Below, piece after piece: positions 24,290-36,822 of a stretch of 64,000 nt of DNA. The stretch lies in contig JAQFVV010000953.1 in NCBI GenBank assembly GCA_028023455.1, positions 86,115 through 150,114 on the forward strand. The letters run 5' to 3'. This stretch comes from Epiperipatus broadwayi. Taxonomy: Eukaryota; Onychophora; Udeonychophora; Euonychophora; Peripatidae. A program made the translations under genes and the position numbers. The notes under the pieces were generated by a model. It was not told the DNA's origin, searched no databases, and saw nothing but the letters and a program-made list of their open reading frames with translations. Numbering within the stretch: position 1 is the first letter of the stretch; each line of letters opens with the position of its first letter.

Positions 24290-25935
24290 TGTGACACTAC
24301 TTTTCATATCCAAAAGTTTAAAGACCAAGAATCAAAGATTTTAATTGCAGCTAGAATCATATCATACGAGCGCGCCACCAGTAAATAACCTGGAGCCACG
24401 GAATTAGAAGAATCTTATATCGTGGCTGTTAATTTTTATATGTATGATAGATCTAGCTAACCTCACTTTGCAATCCCATTTTTTTTATATGCATGTATAT
24501 GCTACGGTCATATGTTTTATTATCACATACAAACACTAAAAGAATGAACACGAACACTTACATATGTTTCAAATAATACTCAGCTTTATTATGAGTTTTA
24601 CTTCACTTTTATTCAAGACTCCAGATAGAAATACATCCTTGGCAATCCCTCAACATGCCTAACATCATCGTTCTTTTTCTCACTCTCTCTTTTTTGTATA
24701 TATAAATAAAAAAACTTACAAAGGTGAAGAGTAATATATATTTTTCATTCTCGAAGGAACATGTGCTCTTACTTATATATATATAAGTGCCCCAGACCAA
24801 TCTGAATCTTGATCAGTGCAGGGACTAAGTGACTTACTATTAGGAGATAATTATTGTACTAAACCCCTACCTTCTCTTTCAATATTTACTCCACCCTTAA
24901 ACTTTTCGTTTGCCTTCTTAAATCATTTCTATTTTTAATCTCCTCTATAGTCTTGAATTTCATCAAAAGTTATTTGAAAAACCCTCAAAACAAAAAAAAA
25001 TTTAACAAAACATATAAACAAATTGAACAATGTTATTATACGCATTATAAATATATATATGACAAAACCCCTTCTATTGTCACGGCGTATAGTTCGTGGC
25101 TGATTCGATACAATCCTAATCAGATATGTTTTTATGGATCAGCAATCAATAGTTCAAAAAAAAAAGTTTATATTACCCTGATTGATCACTGTCCATACAC
25201 GTTCCTTGGGATCCTTTGGGAGTTGATTCACAGTCACACATTTTGTCCTCCGGCTTAACTTCGCTTTCTCTTCGGTGGTTTATCGGTAATGAAATCCAGA
25301 AATCAGCTAAAGTCCCGGCTGGGGATGGATTTTAGTTGTTTAGCCTTCTAACAGTTTTATTTTTCAAAAGTTCTCTTCTGTTATAACAAATTAATAATTA
25401 ATTAAACAATAGGTTTGTCTCTTATTTATAGTCCTTTTTCCATTGTCCTTTTATCTAATCACGTTCCCAGCCAGTGATTGCATTTCTTTAATTTTTTTTT
25501 TAGTTTTTTTTTTTTTTAACACCAGCTAACTAGAAGCCATGACAATAGAATTAATTAAATTCTTTTCTCTCTTTCCCCCACCTTTTCAGATCAGAAAATT
25601 TAATTACAACATTGTTTAAAAAAAAACAATTTTTTTTTAATTAATATCACTTTCGATGTAATCTCAATCCAATTAAAAACATAACTAATCTACCATTTTG
25701 TCCTTTTTTTCCTTTCTATTCTGTTCTTTTAAAATCTCATTACAAATAAAACAATAAATAATGCCAAAAGCCCACTATATATATATATATAAAACTAATA
25801 AATAATACCACAAAAAAAAAAACTTTCTATATATACAGCATTTATTTATTATTATATGCCTAATATATATGTGTATATACGTGATTTTTACATATATAAA
25901 GAATATAACATGAGCTGCTCGAAATTATTGGCTCA
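24290..25935 (-). repeat. 5' LTR of the Ty3/Gypsy element
   Basis: 1,646 bp, the partner of 18,722-20,348. In element sense it starts TGAGCC and ends GTCACA. The sequence right after it (24,289 downward) does not show an obvious tRNA-primer match, so the primer binding site remains unidentified. A TTGGTGTCATGG sequence about 130 bases further inside resembles some invertebrate PBS sequences but is badly placed. Confidence 0.92.
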
Positions 25936-27492
25936 ATATATATATATATATATATATGCCTTGCTATATGTATTTGTTAAAGAGGATCATTCCCTATTTA
26001 TTTTCTGATAGCTTTCCTTAGAACTGGAACATGAAGGTCCAGACAATTAATGTTTCAAGCTGATCAGACCACCAGAATCAAGTGTTCTCTTATCATAGGA
26101 AGTTGTATGGTTTACAGAAACCGATCACTGAGTTGATAGATCCCCTGAGTAAATACACTCTTGAGACACCATTATATTTATTAGTATAGCACAATAGTAT
26201 CAGAAACTGTATTATAAAAGATTCCATTCATCCTGCCATTAATATTATTAAATTCAACTTTGATTTGAATGCACAATCTAGTTATATAAAGAGCTAATTT
26301 AGGCTAACTTTGAGGTACCTAGAATGATTATAATTATTTATTGTCTTTCTTGCAAGTTAACTGTTTGCTAACCTTATAGACATTTCATAGCGTAAATTAG
26401 GCATAATTAAAACTGTAGATTATAATGTAATAAAGTTGTTAACAGAATAAGTTCTGATTTAATTGTCCAGTGCATAAGATGAGATTCTGTAACTCACTTA
26501 CTCACCTAATTATAACACCTGTGGTGAATCTCAATGTCATAATAATTGTTTTGTTTTATTAAAGATATAAAATCTAATATTGTTTAACATATTTTTTCAT
26601 AGTTCATTTCAATCCATTTGAATCACTAATTTTAGCTTATTTAAGTAAATTATATAATTATGCATTGTCATTCTGAATTGATTATCAAATTATTAAATAT
26701 CTCATAATCCATAGAGTGTGTTTAGCTGAGTCATGGCTATAAGAGTCATTTCTTCTCATGAGTCTCATGTCCAAGTGTAATCACATATAGGTCATTCATA
26801 GGGTAGTAAATCTGGGAGCATTGGTGAAAGAGCTAATGTGCGATCTGATTTAAGGTCTCAACTCCTGTCTAGATGAGCTTTGGGGAATTTGCCAAAACTC
26901 TGGATTTTGTTGCAGGAGTGTACAAATATGACTGTTACAATATATATTTTATTTAAAAATGCTTTTATTTAATTTGAGGAATAAAGCATTAAAAACAAAT
27001 AATAATTTTTTCTTAACTTGAAATAAAAGTATGTGGGAGAGAGCATTCATAAATTAATTAATTCCATTACCAATTTTAAAAATAATGATTGAATTAATTA
27101 ATAAATGGGTAACCCCTGCTTTTACTTCATACTATACAAATTGTGATCAAAGAAAAAAATTATTATTTTTTGTTTATTAAGCATTACTCCACAAACTAAA
27201 TAAATATTTTTTTATATATTTACCTTTACCCTGCTTAGCAAGAACATTTGATTCATCAAAACTCATTAAAAAACAAGAATATCATATAAAAAGCAAGCAA
27301 TTATAATGATTTTCCATGGGGAAAAATTTGGCTGATTATTCTAGATAAATTACACTATAAATTGTGAATATCATATTAGCAAACAATTTAACGTAATGTA
27401 TATAGTAATTAAAACCTTTAATGAATGTTATATGCTTGTGTAAACTGTGCTATGTTTGTATTATGTAGGTATGCACTTAATATATAGATCGG
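25936..27492. other. AT microsatellite, then unassigned sequence
   Basis: AT repeat to about 25,957, then sequence with no recognised gene. Two patches, 25,985-26,160 and 26,720-26,935, are less AT-rich and may be old repeats. I could not classify them. Confidence 0.35.
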
Positions 27493-27576
27493 ATATATAT
27501 ATATATATCTATATATATATATATATATATATATTATTATATATTATTATATATATATATATATAATAATGTGACA
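27493..27576. repeat. AT/ATT microsatellite
   Basis: Long run of TA dinucleotides with interspersed ATTATT units, self-complementary and therefore hairpin-prone. It lies just next to the C-terminal end of the transposase relic. Confidence 0.9.
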
Positions 27577-27619
27577 AAAAGTACTTAGTTTAAAATTGTT
27601 CTTTCCTGTGATCCATTAA

Positions 27620-28415
27620 TCAATTATAATTATCCAGTTTTCTGAGTTGGTCCATCATTATCTTCTAAATTCTTTGATGATCTTGGTTTTTTTTAAGGAG
27701 GTACACCAGATATTGATGTCTGGAGATCTCTAGAGAAAAAGTTTTGAATGGATGACTGACATTCTTCTTTGATTTTCTTCACATAAAGCACTTTATAAAG
27801 TCTGATTATTTGACTTAAGATATCTTTATATCTGATGCTGAATTCTAAGTTGGGGTCAAATTCATATAAATGCTGATCATGACCTCCTGATTTAAAATAA
27901 ATTATTTCAATTTCTTGATGTCCTGATTCTTTTTATGATTTAAAATAAATTATTTCAGTTTCTTGATGTCCTGATTCTTTTTACAGGCTTGTCTATCATA
28001 TTTTTTTCAATTGTCATTTTCTTCATCCAGTTGCATTAATTTCTTGTTAGTTAATTCTTCCATGTGTGATTTCTAAAACTCTTCAATGTTGTCATCAACA
28101 TCTGTAAATGTTACTTTCTTGATTAGGTCAAGTATGGCTTTCCATGTGATTAAAGTAAGTTCCTATTGGCTTGTAATGAATTGTGGATAGACTTTCTTCC
28201 ATGTAAGGTTAAGAATTGTGTTAATGATCTGGTTCCATGCATTGCCTATTAAATCAATAGCTGTTATTATATTGAAGTCCTTCCAGAGTTATGGAATTGT
28301 CTTAATAGTATCCTTATCCAAAGTATTGATGGGATGATGCATTATTTATTGAAAGGTTACAATAATTCCTTGATGCATAGATTGAAAAAGTGATATGATG
28401 TTCAGTAATATTAAT
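27620..28415 (-). pseudogene. Tigger/pogo-type DDE transposase relic (C-terminal part)
   Basis: On the minus strand, in shifting frames, the C-terminal half of a Tigger/pogo (CENP-B-like) transposase can be followed. NIISLFQSMHQGIIVTF near 28,373-28,412 matches the conserved TTSLLQPMDQGVI segment. An AIDLIGNAW-like block follows near 28,250, then VYPQFI and the acidic, repeated-looking tail TDVDDNIEEF (28,075-28,101) and EELTNKKLMQLDEENDN (28,018-28,064). The remaining 400 bases carry the variable C terminus down to about 27,620. The catalytic DDE core and the N-terminal DNA-binding part are missing on the higher-coordinate side, and stops and frameshifts are common. No terminal inverted repeat was found. 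Confidence 0.82.
27890..27985. repeat. 48-bp tandem duplication inside the transposase relic
   Basis: 27,890-27,937 and 27,938-27,985 are adjacent 48-base copies, nearly identical (one A/G difference seen at TTCAATTTC versus TTCAGTTTC). As 48 is a multiple of three, the duplication keeps frame. Its near-identity, in a relic otherwise full of damage, points to a later, recent event. Confidence 0.9.
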
Positions 28416-29030
28416 TGCTAGCATGATTCCAGTTGAATTCATATGTATCTAGAAAAAAATGTGTACTTTTACTGTGCAAACGTGCAGCAAAATGGACTGA
28501 GAGAATGGAAATAATAATATTGTGCTGAAAAAAAACAGCTATAGTGTACTTTCTTATTTCTTCAAATATGAATTTATTTAGAATTAAAAAAAGTAATGTT
28601 TAATAACAACTCATTTAATTGACCATAAAAACATGTTATTTATCATTAATGTAAGATTATTCAAATTACAGTACTATACATTATCAAAACCTAATCACAG
28701 ATAATTTAAAAAAAAATTAAAAAAGAAAATGTATCTAGTGCATTCTGTGTTTGCATATTGTAATCAATATTTAAGGATTTTTTTTACAGCATATACTATG
28801 CAGATGCAAAAAGCAGCACTTTATATATGAATATGCTAGTACTTTTTTTATATATGAGATATCACATTTTCATTTTCTTTGGATTTTATGAATACTGTAG
28901 TTGATTGTGATGGCAGAGATATGGACTATTTAAATAAAAACTGAAGGCATGAATTTATTATTATGCATGAAATCATTCTACCACATAATAGTTTTGATTG
29001 AAATTACCATTCATAAAGATTTTAATTCAA
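28416..29030. other. Unassigned AT-rich sequence
   Basis: The rest of the transposase is not recognisable here, and nothing else is seen. Confidence 0.35.
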
Positions 29031-29985
29031 TTTAAAATTAAATATTAATGGTATATAACCAAAATTTATTTTTAGTTTTGTACTGAGTGAAATCTCCATT
29101 TTTTTGATACTATATTTTTTACATTTGCTATAATGTCTGCCATTGCCTTGAATATCTGAAATAAATTACAAGATGATTTAAAATTGAGCAAGAGATTAAG
29201 AGTTATTTTAAATTCAGGTTTAGTAATTTTTGATCATATAAAGTTGATTATTAATTGCACAAATCATGAAATTATTTCTACTCCCCTCTCTTTTTTTACT
29301 GAAAATATTTTAGATTTACAATGATAATAGTGTTAATTTGATTGAAAAGTTTTAATTCAAAATTAATTGACTGAATATTTTAGCTAATATGTACATTTTA
29401 AAATTCATTATTATAGTAATAATTCATTGGATATTACCCAAATTTATTTTGTTTTATGAATGAATTATGTATTTTATTTCAATACAGTGTAGTGTACATC
29501 TTGATAATGTTCATCTTAAAATTCGGTTCAAAAAGATGAACATTATCTTGATAATGTTGACATTGGCTTAGGGGGTAAGTACAAAACAAATTACAATACA
29601 TGTATTTTGATTTGAAATTAAGCAAATACAATATTTAGTAATTTTTAATCGTATAAAGTAGATTATTAATTGCATGAACTATTAAATCTTTTTTCCCTTC
29701 AAAATAACAATTATGATAACTAAATTTTATTATATAATAATTGTAAATTTTGCCAAAAACAAAGTAATGTTTTTAAGAATTTTAATCCATAAAGTGAGTA
29801 AATGCAGTATACAGTTTTAACTAATGTACACACTTTAAAATTTAATATTAAGACAATTATTGTTGTACATCATCAAAATGTAATTTTGATTATTTATTAT
29901 ACTGAATGAAACACATTTTTTAATGTTTTTGTAGCTGTTAACAATAAAAAGATTTACTTTGGAAATATCATTAATGAAGAAATGA
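29031..29985. repeat. Diverged direct-repeat array, unit about 0.4 kb
   Basis: Three unit starts align: 29,031, 29,397 and 29,834, each with TTTAAAATT followed by similar ATTA-rich text and a CAAATTTATTTT- or TGTAATTTTGATT-like part. Further inside the unit, TTTAGTAATTTTTGATCATATAAAG at about 29,220 corresponds to a similar block at about 29,635, and a TAATGTACA...TTTAAAATT end recurs. Units are strongly diverged and differ in length (about 366 and 437), so this is an old duplication, not a young satellite. A local 15-base palindrome pair (GATAATGTTCATCTT / AAGATGAACATTATC) lies at about 29,507-29,550. Confidence 0.55.
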
Positions 29986-31341
29986 TTGTATTGTAAAAAC
30001 ACTGGATGAAAATTAAATAAAATATTGTACTGTACATTAATTGTATTTTAAGTTTATAATTAAAATACTGTATAGAATACTATAATATTATATACTGTAT
30101 TACATATAATGAATAAACTCTGTAATGTCAGCATGAATATCACTATTTTGATTTTGGTTGACATAGCCTTTATAAAGTAACTATTGTATCATATCATCAG
30201 TCTTATAAAATGGCCACCAGAAAAAATTTTGAATTTTTTTTTTTCAAGATCATTATACTTATTGTAAATCTAAATAGAAAGTACAAGTTGATGATGATCG
30301 CTATGGTGATATTTTGCAACAGACTTTTGTAACTATTCATATTCAAATTTAAAACATAAGAATTTAAACAATGTTGCTATATTCCCAATTTTTGAAATGA
30401 AATTCACATGTATTAAAAATTGTCTAAAAGATTTTTTTTTTTTTTGTTTTTGAAAGCAAAAAAATTTTTAAAAAAATTTTTTTTTAAAGTTTTATTGTTG
30501 AAGAAGATAAAGATTTCATCTTTTGTTTTTATTTTAAATAAATGTAAATGTTTTTATTTAATATTCAATGAACGCATCTTTTTTAAAAATCACTGAAAAT
30601 TTACTAAACTGATATGCATTTTGAAATTTGACCTGCCAATACTGTTAGACTGAACAATTTTGAAATATTTCAGTATCATACTGCTTTGTTATTGATACCT
30701 AACTGTATTCAAAATTTGACGAAATTGCATTCGATAGAAGTATATTAATAATCAGTTACAAAAATTGTTAAGGTCAGAGAAACATAGTTTTCAAACTAAA
30801 GTGTTTAAAATAGATACGGTAAAATAAGTCTTTTATTATTTATATTTTTTGAATGAATGTGAATGAGTGAATATAACAGTAATTATGTATGTAAATGTGC
30901 TCTTTCAATTATTATTAATATCATTATTATTATTTTATAATTTTGTTCAATCCCCCATGAAAAAATCTGTGTTATATTTATATATGCGTGTGTGTGTAGA
31001 TGTTGAATAGCATTTTACACATGCTATTGCAATCAAAACTTATCAACTGAATGTGAGCTATTATACATGATACATTATGTATGTGAGGGGAGTTTAGAAT
31101 AAAATGCAGCAGATATCACAGGTCCACCATAAATTATTTACAAAAAAGTGCACAGATAAAAAATAAATAACAAACAATTAAAATAAAAAATGTCTAATAT
31201 CTAACGTTTACAATAATGTTAGAAGATTCAATGTTATTTGTTTCTCTGTGTTTTCTTTTTAAAAAATCTTCGGCTAAGTTTTGTTTTTCATTATTTGAGA
31301 CTATCCTAGTAATTGTTGTTTTACAGTAAACCTATTCTTTT
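29986..31341. other. Unassigned AT-rich sequence
   Basis: Contains long T and A runs near 30,430-30,490 and no recognised gene. Confidence 0.4.
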
Positions 31342-31681
31342 TGAACCCAGACTTTCAGCTCCCTTCAGTCATATACTGCATCTTATACAATCGATATACA
31401 TGACCACATACATGTGAAAAATATAAATGATCTCCAATACACATATTTTGTGCTGAACTAGCACCTATCAGTTGGCCCAGACCATCATCTACCACACATA
31501 TATACACTGATTATATATATATGTGTGTGGAAGATGATGATCTGCACCAACTGACGAGTGCTGGTTCAGCATGAAATACATATATTGGAGATCATTTATA
31601 TTTTTCACATGTATGTGGTCATGTGTATCGATTGTATAAGATGCAGTGGATAATGGAAGAGAACTTGAACATCTGGGTTCA
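31342..31681. mobile_element. Foldback element with tRNA-like ends, arms about 165 bp
   Basis: Arms 31,342-31,504 and 31,515-31,681 are reverse complements with few mismatches and a spacer of about ten bases. The outer ends hold TTGAACCCAG / CTGGGTTCAA, continuing to AATCCC on the right, a pol III B-box-like motif. The inner parts carry TCAGTTGGCCCAGACCATC and a CACACATATATA run. The same features, in the same order, occur in the 45.36-45.82 kb element, so these are two members of one family. It can be read as two head-to-head SINE halves or as a MITE. A minus-strand 67-codon frame inside it is incidental. Confidence 0.85.
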
Positions 31682-33689
31682 AATCCCTTCATCTATCTTA
31701 AAGTATAAATACTATACATGCATTTAAATATTAAACCTATTCTTGCAGAAAAGTAGACTTGGCCCAACTATTCATGTGATAATAACTCCTTCAAATCGTA
31801 GAAGCCTCACTTACTTATTGAAATGTATGAATAGCTGCATTTTTCAATGTCAACATTATGTAAAATGCTATATAGACTGAATTTTTAGTTATTGTTTAAT
31901 GAGAACGAGATACAGATTCGAGTAAAGAGAGACTGAAGAAGTTTTAGAAATTGGCCTTATGTTTTTTAGCATAAGATTAAAAATTGTCATATTATAATTT
32001 CAGCTGTAAATTAACATGTATATATATGTCCATATCTTCCCACATGTGCATTTTTAATGTCTATTTATTACAGAATAAATATTTACTTATGATTATTATT
32101 ATTATTTTAGAAAAAACACATCGGTATTTACATTTAATTCTTTAAAAGTTTAATAATGATGAAATAAGATTTTATCATAATTGGCAATAAAAAAAAAAAC
32201 TAATAATAAAGGCGGAGTGTATGTTTACTTTTACTTTTAAAAGTGCAATTTATACTAAGTATATTTTTAATTGTTTATATATACATAAAATTAAAGATAG
32301 TTTTTTCTAGTGTGGTTTTAAAAATTCATATATTGTAATGTTTTTCTGCTCCATGACGAGCTTAAATGTCTAGGCAATGATTATTACAATCGGCTATAAT
32401 TATCTACCATATTTTAAATATAACAATTTTTATTAAAATTGTATGTGTATGTATATATATAAATAGTAGTCGGTGCTTATTTGTGTGAGTATGCATGTAA
32501 TCTAACTGCTATTTTTTTTGTCACAATCAAAAACTTAAACAGCATCAGACTGTGGTACTAAAATCTACAATAGCTTTAAATTAGAAAAAAAAACAAAAAC
32601 ATTTTCAATATATGATGATGTAATTAAAAGAATGCTTTTCCTATTTTAAACTTGAAATCCTCCATAAACTTTTTAATTCTTCAAATTTTTACATTCTAAT
32701 ACAATATGTATCATAATTTTAATCTTTAAATGACATAATCTATTTTTTAATTTTTCCTCATGTTATATAAACTTATATATTCTTTTGTCATCAAAGCAGC
32801 TATTCTATCCTTAAATAAATCAAAAAGTATTCAATTATTTTTTACAATTTCTATACCAATAGATGGTTTTCTGCTATTTATTAGTAAGATTTTGAAAAAT
32901 CACTTTCAATCTTCTTTGTTTTTTCTTCTCTTTAGCAATTAATGTAATCACTCTTGATTCAATTAATCTAATTAAAATCATGTTATCAATCTTATCATCA
33001 ATTATCCATAACAGTAAACATAAACTTTTATATAACAGAATGCTATGCATGAATCCAGCTCAGAGAGCAAAAGCTGTATAATTGTTATTGTGATCAAGAG
33101 ATATAATACAATATATAATAAAATTTTAAAATTAAATAAATTCACTGGACTAACTTTAACAATAAAATATCAATTTATTACTAATAATTAAATTAAAATG
33201 AAATTAAGGTCAGTAGAATACAGCTATCAATATAAATTCAGCATTCTGATTTTGATTAATACCAAAAAAGAAATCCACTATTACATTGTAATTTAAATAT
33301 ATGTCCCAATAGGTTTACATAAAACACATATATCAGAACTCAGATGTTCCTGTATAATATAAAATGAACATATTTGCATTATCACAAACTAATAATAAAA
33401 ATATGATTAATTTTAACATTTATGTGTCTATCTGACATGCATCTATATAAGTCCACACATGCTGTAACATATGAGGATTGTCATACAATAATAAAAAATA
33501 AGCTATCATATTTTAATGATACATAATTATTTAACAATTTATAGATTTTTAGATTTTTACATGATATATATCTATATAAATATGCAAAGATGTGTTGTAT
33601 AAAACATTCTATTTTCTTTTTAATGATACATAAATAATGACTGTTTTCACATATATATGTGGGTTCCCATGAAAATGTGTGCCCACACT
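31682..33689. other. Unassigned AT-rich sequence
   Basis: No gene-like features. The plus-strand frame 32,760-32,942 has AT-driven composition and is not credible. Confidence 0.4.
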
Positions 33690-33870
33690 GATGTTTATAA
33701 ACCGGTCAGATGATGTATGTTGGTTTAACCCAGTTCGAATACTAGGCGAAAGTACCTCGAGGCCACCCATACACGAGATATTAAATCAAGAATACTATGA
33801 CCTCTGCCCTATTCATCTATTCTTGAGTCTAATTACAAACCAACAACCTTATCTGAGACATGCATAAATT
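33690..33870. repeat. Interspersed repeat, second copy of the 0.1-kb family
   Basis: Matches 116-290 (ACCGGTC start, GCGAAAGTACCTC, CTCTGCCCTATTCATCTATT). It contains CAGTTCGAATACTAGG, which resembles a B box. The overlapping 62-codon frame is incidental. Better preserved than the first copy. Confidence 0.6.
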
Positions 33871-36822
33871 ATTTTCTTACCAGGCTCAGGCTTAGCATCA
33901 GAGAGAGACATGGACGGGGACACTCATGGGACTAAATCAGTTAAATGTGCATATAAAAACAGATAATATTAAATTTGTGTTTGTGTGTGCCTGGATCATT
34001 TGATAACTAAAATAAAAGATTAAGCTACTAAGAAATTGAAAGAAAATTAGAAAACTAAGCTTTTAGATTAAATAACATATTTTAATAAATGACATTTGAA
34101 AATATTAGGAATGTTTTAACTACCTCCGCTATTACCCGGTTGATTATATAACAAATAAGTTGACAATAAGGTGGAGTAATGACATAATATTGTGCGGTTT
34201 AAATCTTTATCTTCCCAACTTTAATAAAATTATTTTAATTTGGAAAGTTTTAAATAAAAAAAAAAATTCAAACCACAAATAAAAACAAGAAAATTTTTAG
34301 ATACATTTTAAAATGAGGAATAGCGAAGGGGAAGAATTTTTAGTAAGTAAATGATCAAACGATAAAAGATAAAATTAATATTAGTCTAATAAAAAACAGT
34401 TACATGATAGATATAATTAAATGGAACAATTTAGAAAAGTATTTATGAAAAAGGTAGAGTAATAAAGAGTTCATGAGGAGATTTTTATACAGTTACCAGT
34501 CCTTGTTTATGGATCCAGTTCCCTCAATGTGGTGGCTTGATTGAAGATGTTGAAATTTGTCTGGACAAGATAATGGAAATTATGCAGCATTTTAATCAAA
34601 AGGTCACACAGACCAGCACACAGTACAGGCTTCTATTTTGGCATGTCATGGCATTTTGATGGCTTAGGACCTTGGTGGCAGGCAAAACTGTTTGCCTAAC
34701 TGCCAATTATTTTCACGTTCATCAAATTACAATCACTTTTAGATGTCACATGTTGAAACTTATCAGTGATTTCGAGGACACAAGTTGAATAAATTCAGGA
34801 ACAATATTTTCTGCTTTTAGACATAAAATCTCAGAGAATCACCACACAGGATCTGCATGAATCAGCAAAAAACCAGAGAGAGCCCAGTCTTTTGTTCTCC
34901 TCTCCTTTTTATACCTTTTTGTCAGCTACCCTTCTATTGTTTGCGTATGATTTTAGATCTTGATAAGCTCCCTACACTCCTTTGTTTCAAAGTAAGTTTT
35001 TACTAAAAATAAACTTTCAATTTCTTTTTATCAAATTGTGCATTTAAGTTTGAATTTTATTTAATTAAAAGGACATCTTTAATTGCCTTGAATGGACTAA
35101 CTAATTAAACATACCATTCCTTTAGAAATGTTGGCAGACTTATCTGAAAATAAAATCATACGCCATATTTTAACAAAATTTAAATGACAAAATTAAAAGA
35201 AAAATATCTTATTTCTTTTTAATAAAATAATCTTTTATTTCAACAGAATTTTGCATTACTTGTATATATATATGCTTGATGTTTATATATGTTTGATTCC
35301 TAAATTTTGGAACGGAAAATTTTAATAAAACAGAATTTTACTTTAAAAGACATATTTTAAAGCAATTAACTAAATTTAATATGCGTTGAATATAAAAAAT
35401 AAAACCCGTTAATTTTATATTTTTATGCAAAATCCTGTTGATATTTCGATATAAACTAAATCCAGGTTACAATATTGGAAAGTTTATATAAGACTGTGAA
35501 GCATGGATCGGACTTCTGGATCCATTGCTTCAATATATTTTAATTTATCAAAATAATAATCTTATTAAAAATATATTTTTCACAATTAATTCCATGTTGA
35601 AAATATATATAAAATTCACAAATATGTGTGTATATATATAAATAGGATGAATCAAAGTTATTAATTCATTCATTATTTCTAATGAGAAAAGTTATTATTA
35701 TTTTTTAAAAAAAAAAAATTATTGTGAGATTTAGTTTGGAAAACTCTTTTCTTTTGATTAAACATCTTTAAACACACTCCAGAAAGTTCTTTTGTTCCCT
35801 AATCTAAAAAGATTTTTGGAGTTTACTTTTTTTTTAAATAAAATTGTTTATGAATCAATTCTTTGTTTTTAGACTTATAATTCAAGCAAAAATTATTTAC
35901 TTGTTTTACTTTTAAATTAGAAATTTTAATTGTCATTTTCAAGAAATTGTTTGAAATACTATTGTTCTCAATATAGATAACACTACTCACCAGCTGTACT
36001 TTACATATATGATGCAGTACCTTTATTTGTGTCTCTCTGCATATAGATAAAACAGTATATGCATAAACTACACAAGAGAGCTGATGGATTTCTTTGGTAA
36101 TATGGCCCCATTTAAAACAGTAGACTGGATTATTGTCATTTTCTTGAAAGTATAATCCAGTAAATGTTGATGTACATGCAGTCTAGAATTTTATAGACTT
36201 CAGGTATCCTGGCTAGTACACAATGAATATATGGGATAATGAATCACAGAAAAACTGGCCCTGGCCTCCATGTGAATCAAACTGCTTCAATGTACTAGCA
36301 GAAACTACTGATTTGTATTCTTGTGCCTTCAGTTATATCTTCATAGTATATCTGTATAACTGTAAACCTCTAGAAACTCCCCTAATCTTTTTTCAATCTT
36401 TTTATAGTCATGGTGGAAATAGCACACAGTAATTAAAAATAAGTTCTCTTTATCTTGATTGAAAAGAGTTAGTGACTTTTTTTAATTCAACTTAATCCTT
36501 TCAAAAACAACTTTGTAGAATTTTTATCAAAATATTTTATATAAGCATTAATTTAAAAAATTTGCTTTAATCAAAATAGATAGTGGTATTTTATAATTAC
36601 CAGTATATCTATTTTAGCATAAAAACATGCTTGTTTTAATTTCAAAATCTGAATTAATAAAATATTAATTAGACGTTTTTTAAATGTTTAATTTATAATA
36701 ATTTTTTTAAAATTCTAAATTATTTAATCCTTAACTGTTATTGCAGTGTAATATAGAAAATATCTACAAAAGTTTTTTGTTTGTGTTTATTTCTACTTTT
36801 CCTTTCAATTATATATATATAT
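33871..36822. other. Unassigned sequence with one promoter-like patch
   Basis: Mostly AT-rich. The patch 34,480-34,990 is distinctly less AT-rich. In minus orientation it has a TATAAAAAGG box near 34,905-34,915 followed by CTGGGCTCTCTCTGG, which looks like a core promoter or an LTR U3/R boundary, but no element ends were found. A small imperfect stem (GGCAGGCAAA / TTTGCCTAACTGCC) lies at about 34,676-34,703. A 69-codon frame at 36,223-36,432 is unassigned. Confidence 0.35.

Larger units (their letters stand above)
18722..25935 (-). mobile_element. Full-length, inactivated Ty3/Gypsy LTR retrotransposon
   Basis: Two long direct repeats (18,722-20,348 and 24,290-25,935) flank an internal region that reads on the minus strand as gag, protease, RT, RNase H, integrase. 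That gene order defines Ty3/Gypsy as opposed to Ty1/Copia. Element ends are TG...CA. The flanks are AT microsatellite on both sides, compatible with a 4-base ATAT target duplication (18,718-18,721 and 25,936-25,939), though the repeat makes this ambiguous. There is no room for, and no sign of, an env-like gene. The coding region has several frameshifts and stops, so the copy cannot be autonomous. The integrase style (NPYERVMKEL near the last acidic residue) resembles the 17.6/gypsy-like invertebrate groups, which is only a guess at lineage. Confidence 0.93.

Noticed and set aside
23505-24388. Plus-strand frames of 73-124 codons
   Set aside because: They run opposite to gag and protease of the minus-strand LTR element or into its LTR, and show only Phe/Ser/Leu bias.
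24609-25258. Frames of 63 and 101 codons within the LTR
   Set aside because: The homologous stretch in the other LTR does not keep the same frame intact, and no motif is seen, so LTR-encoded protein is not supported.
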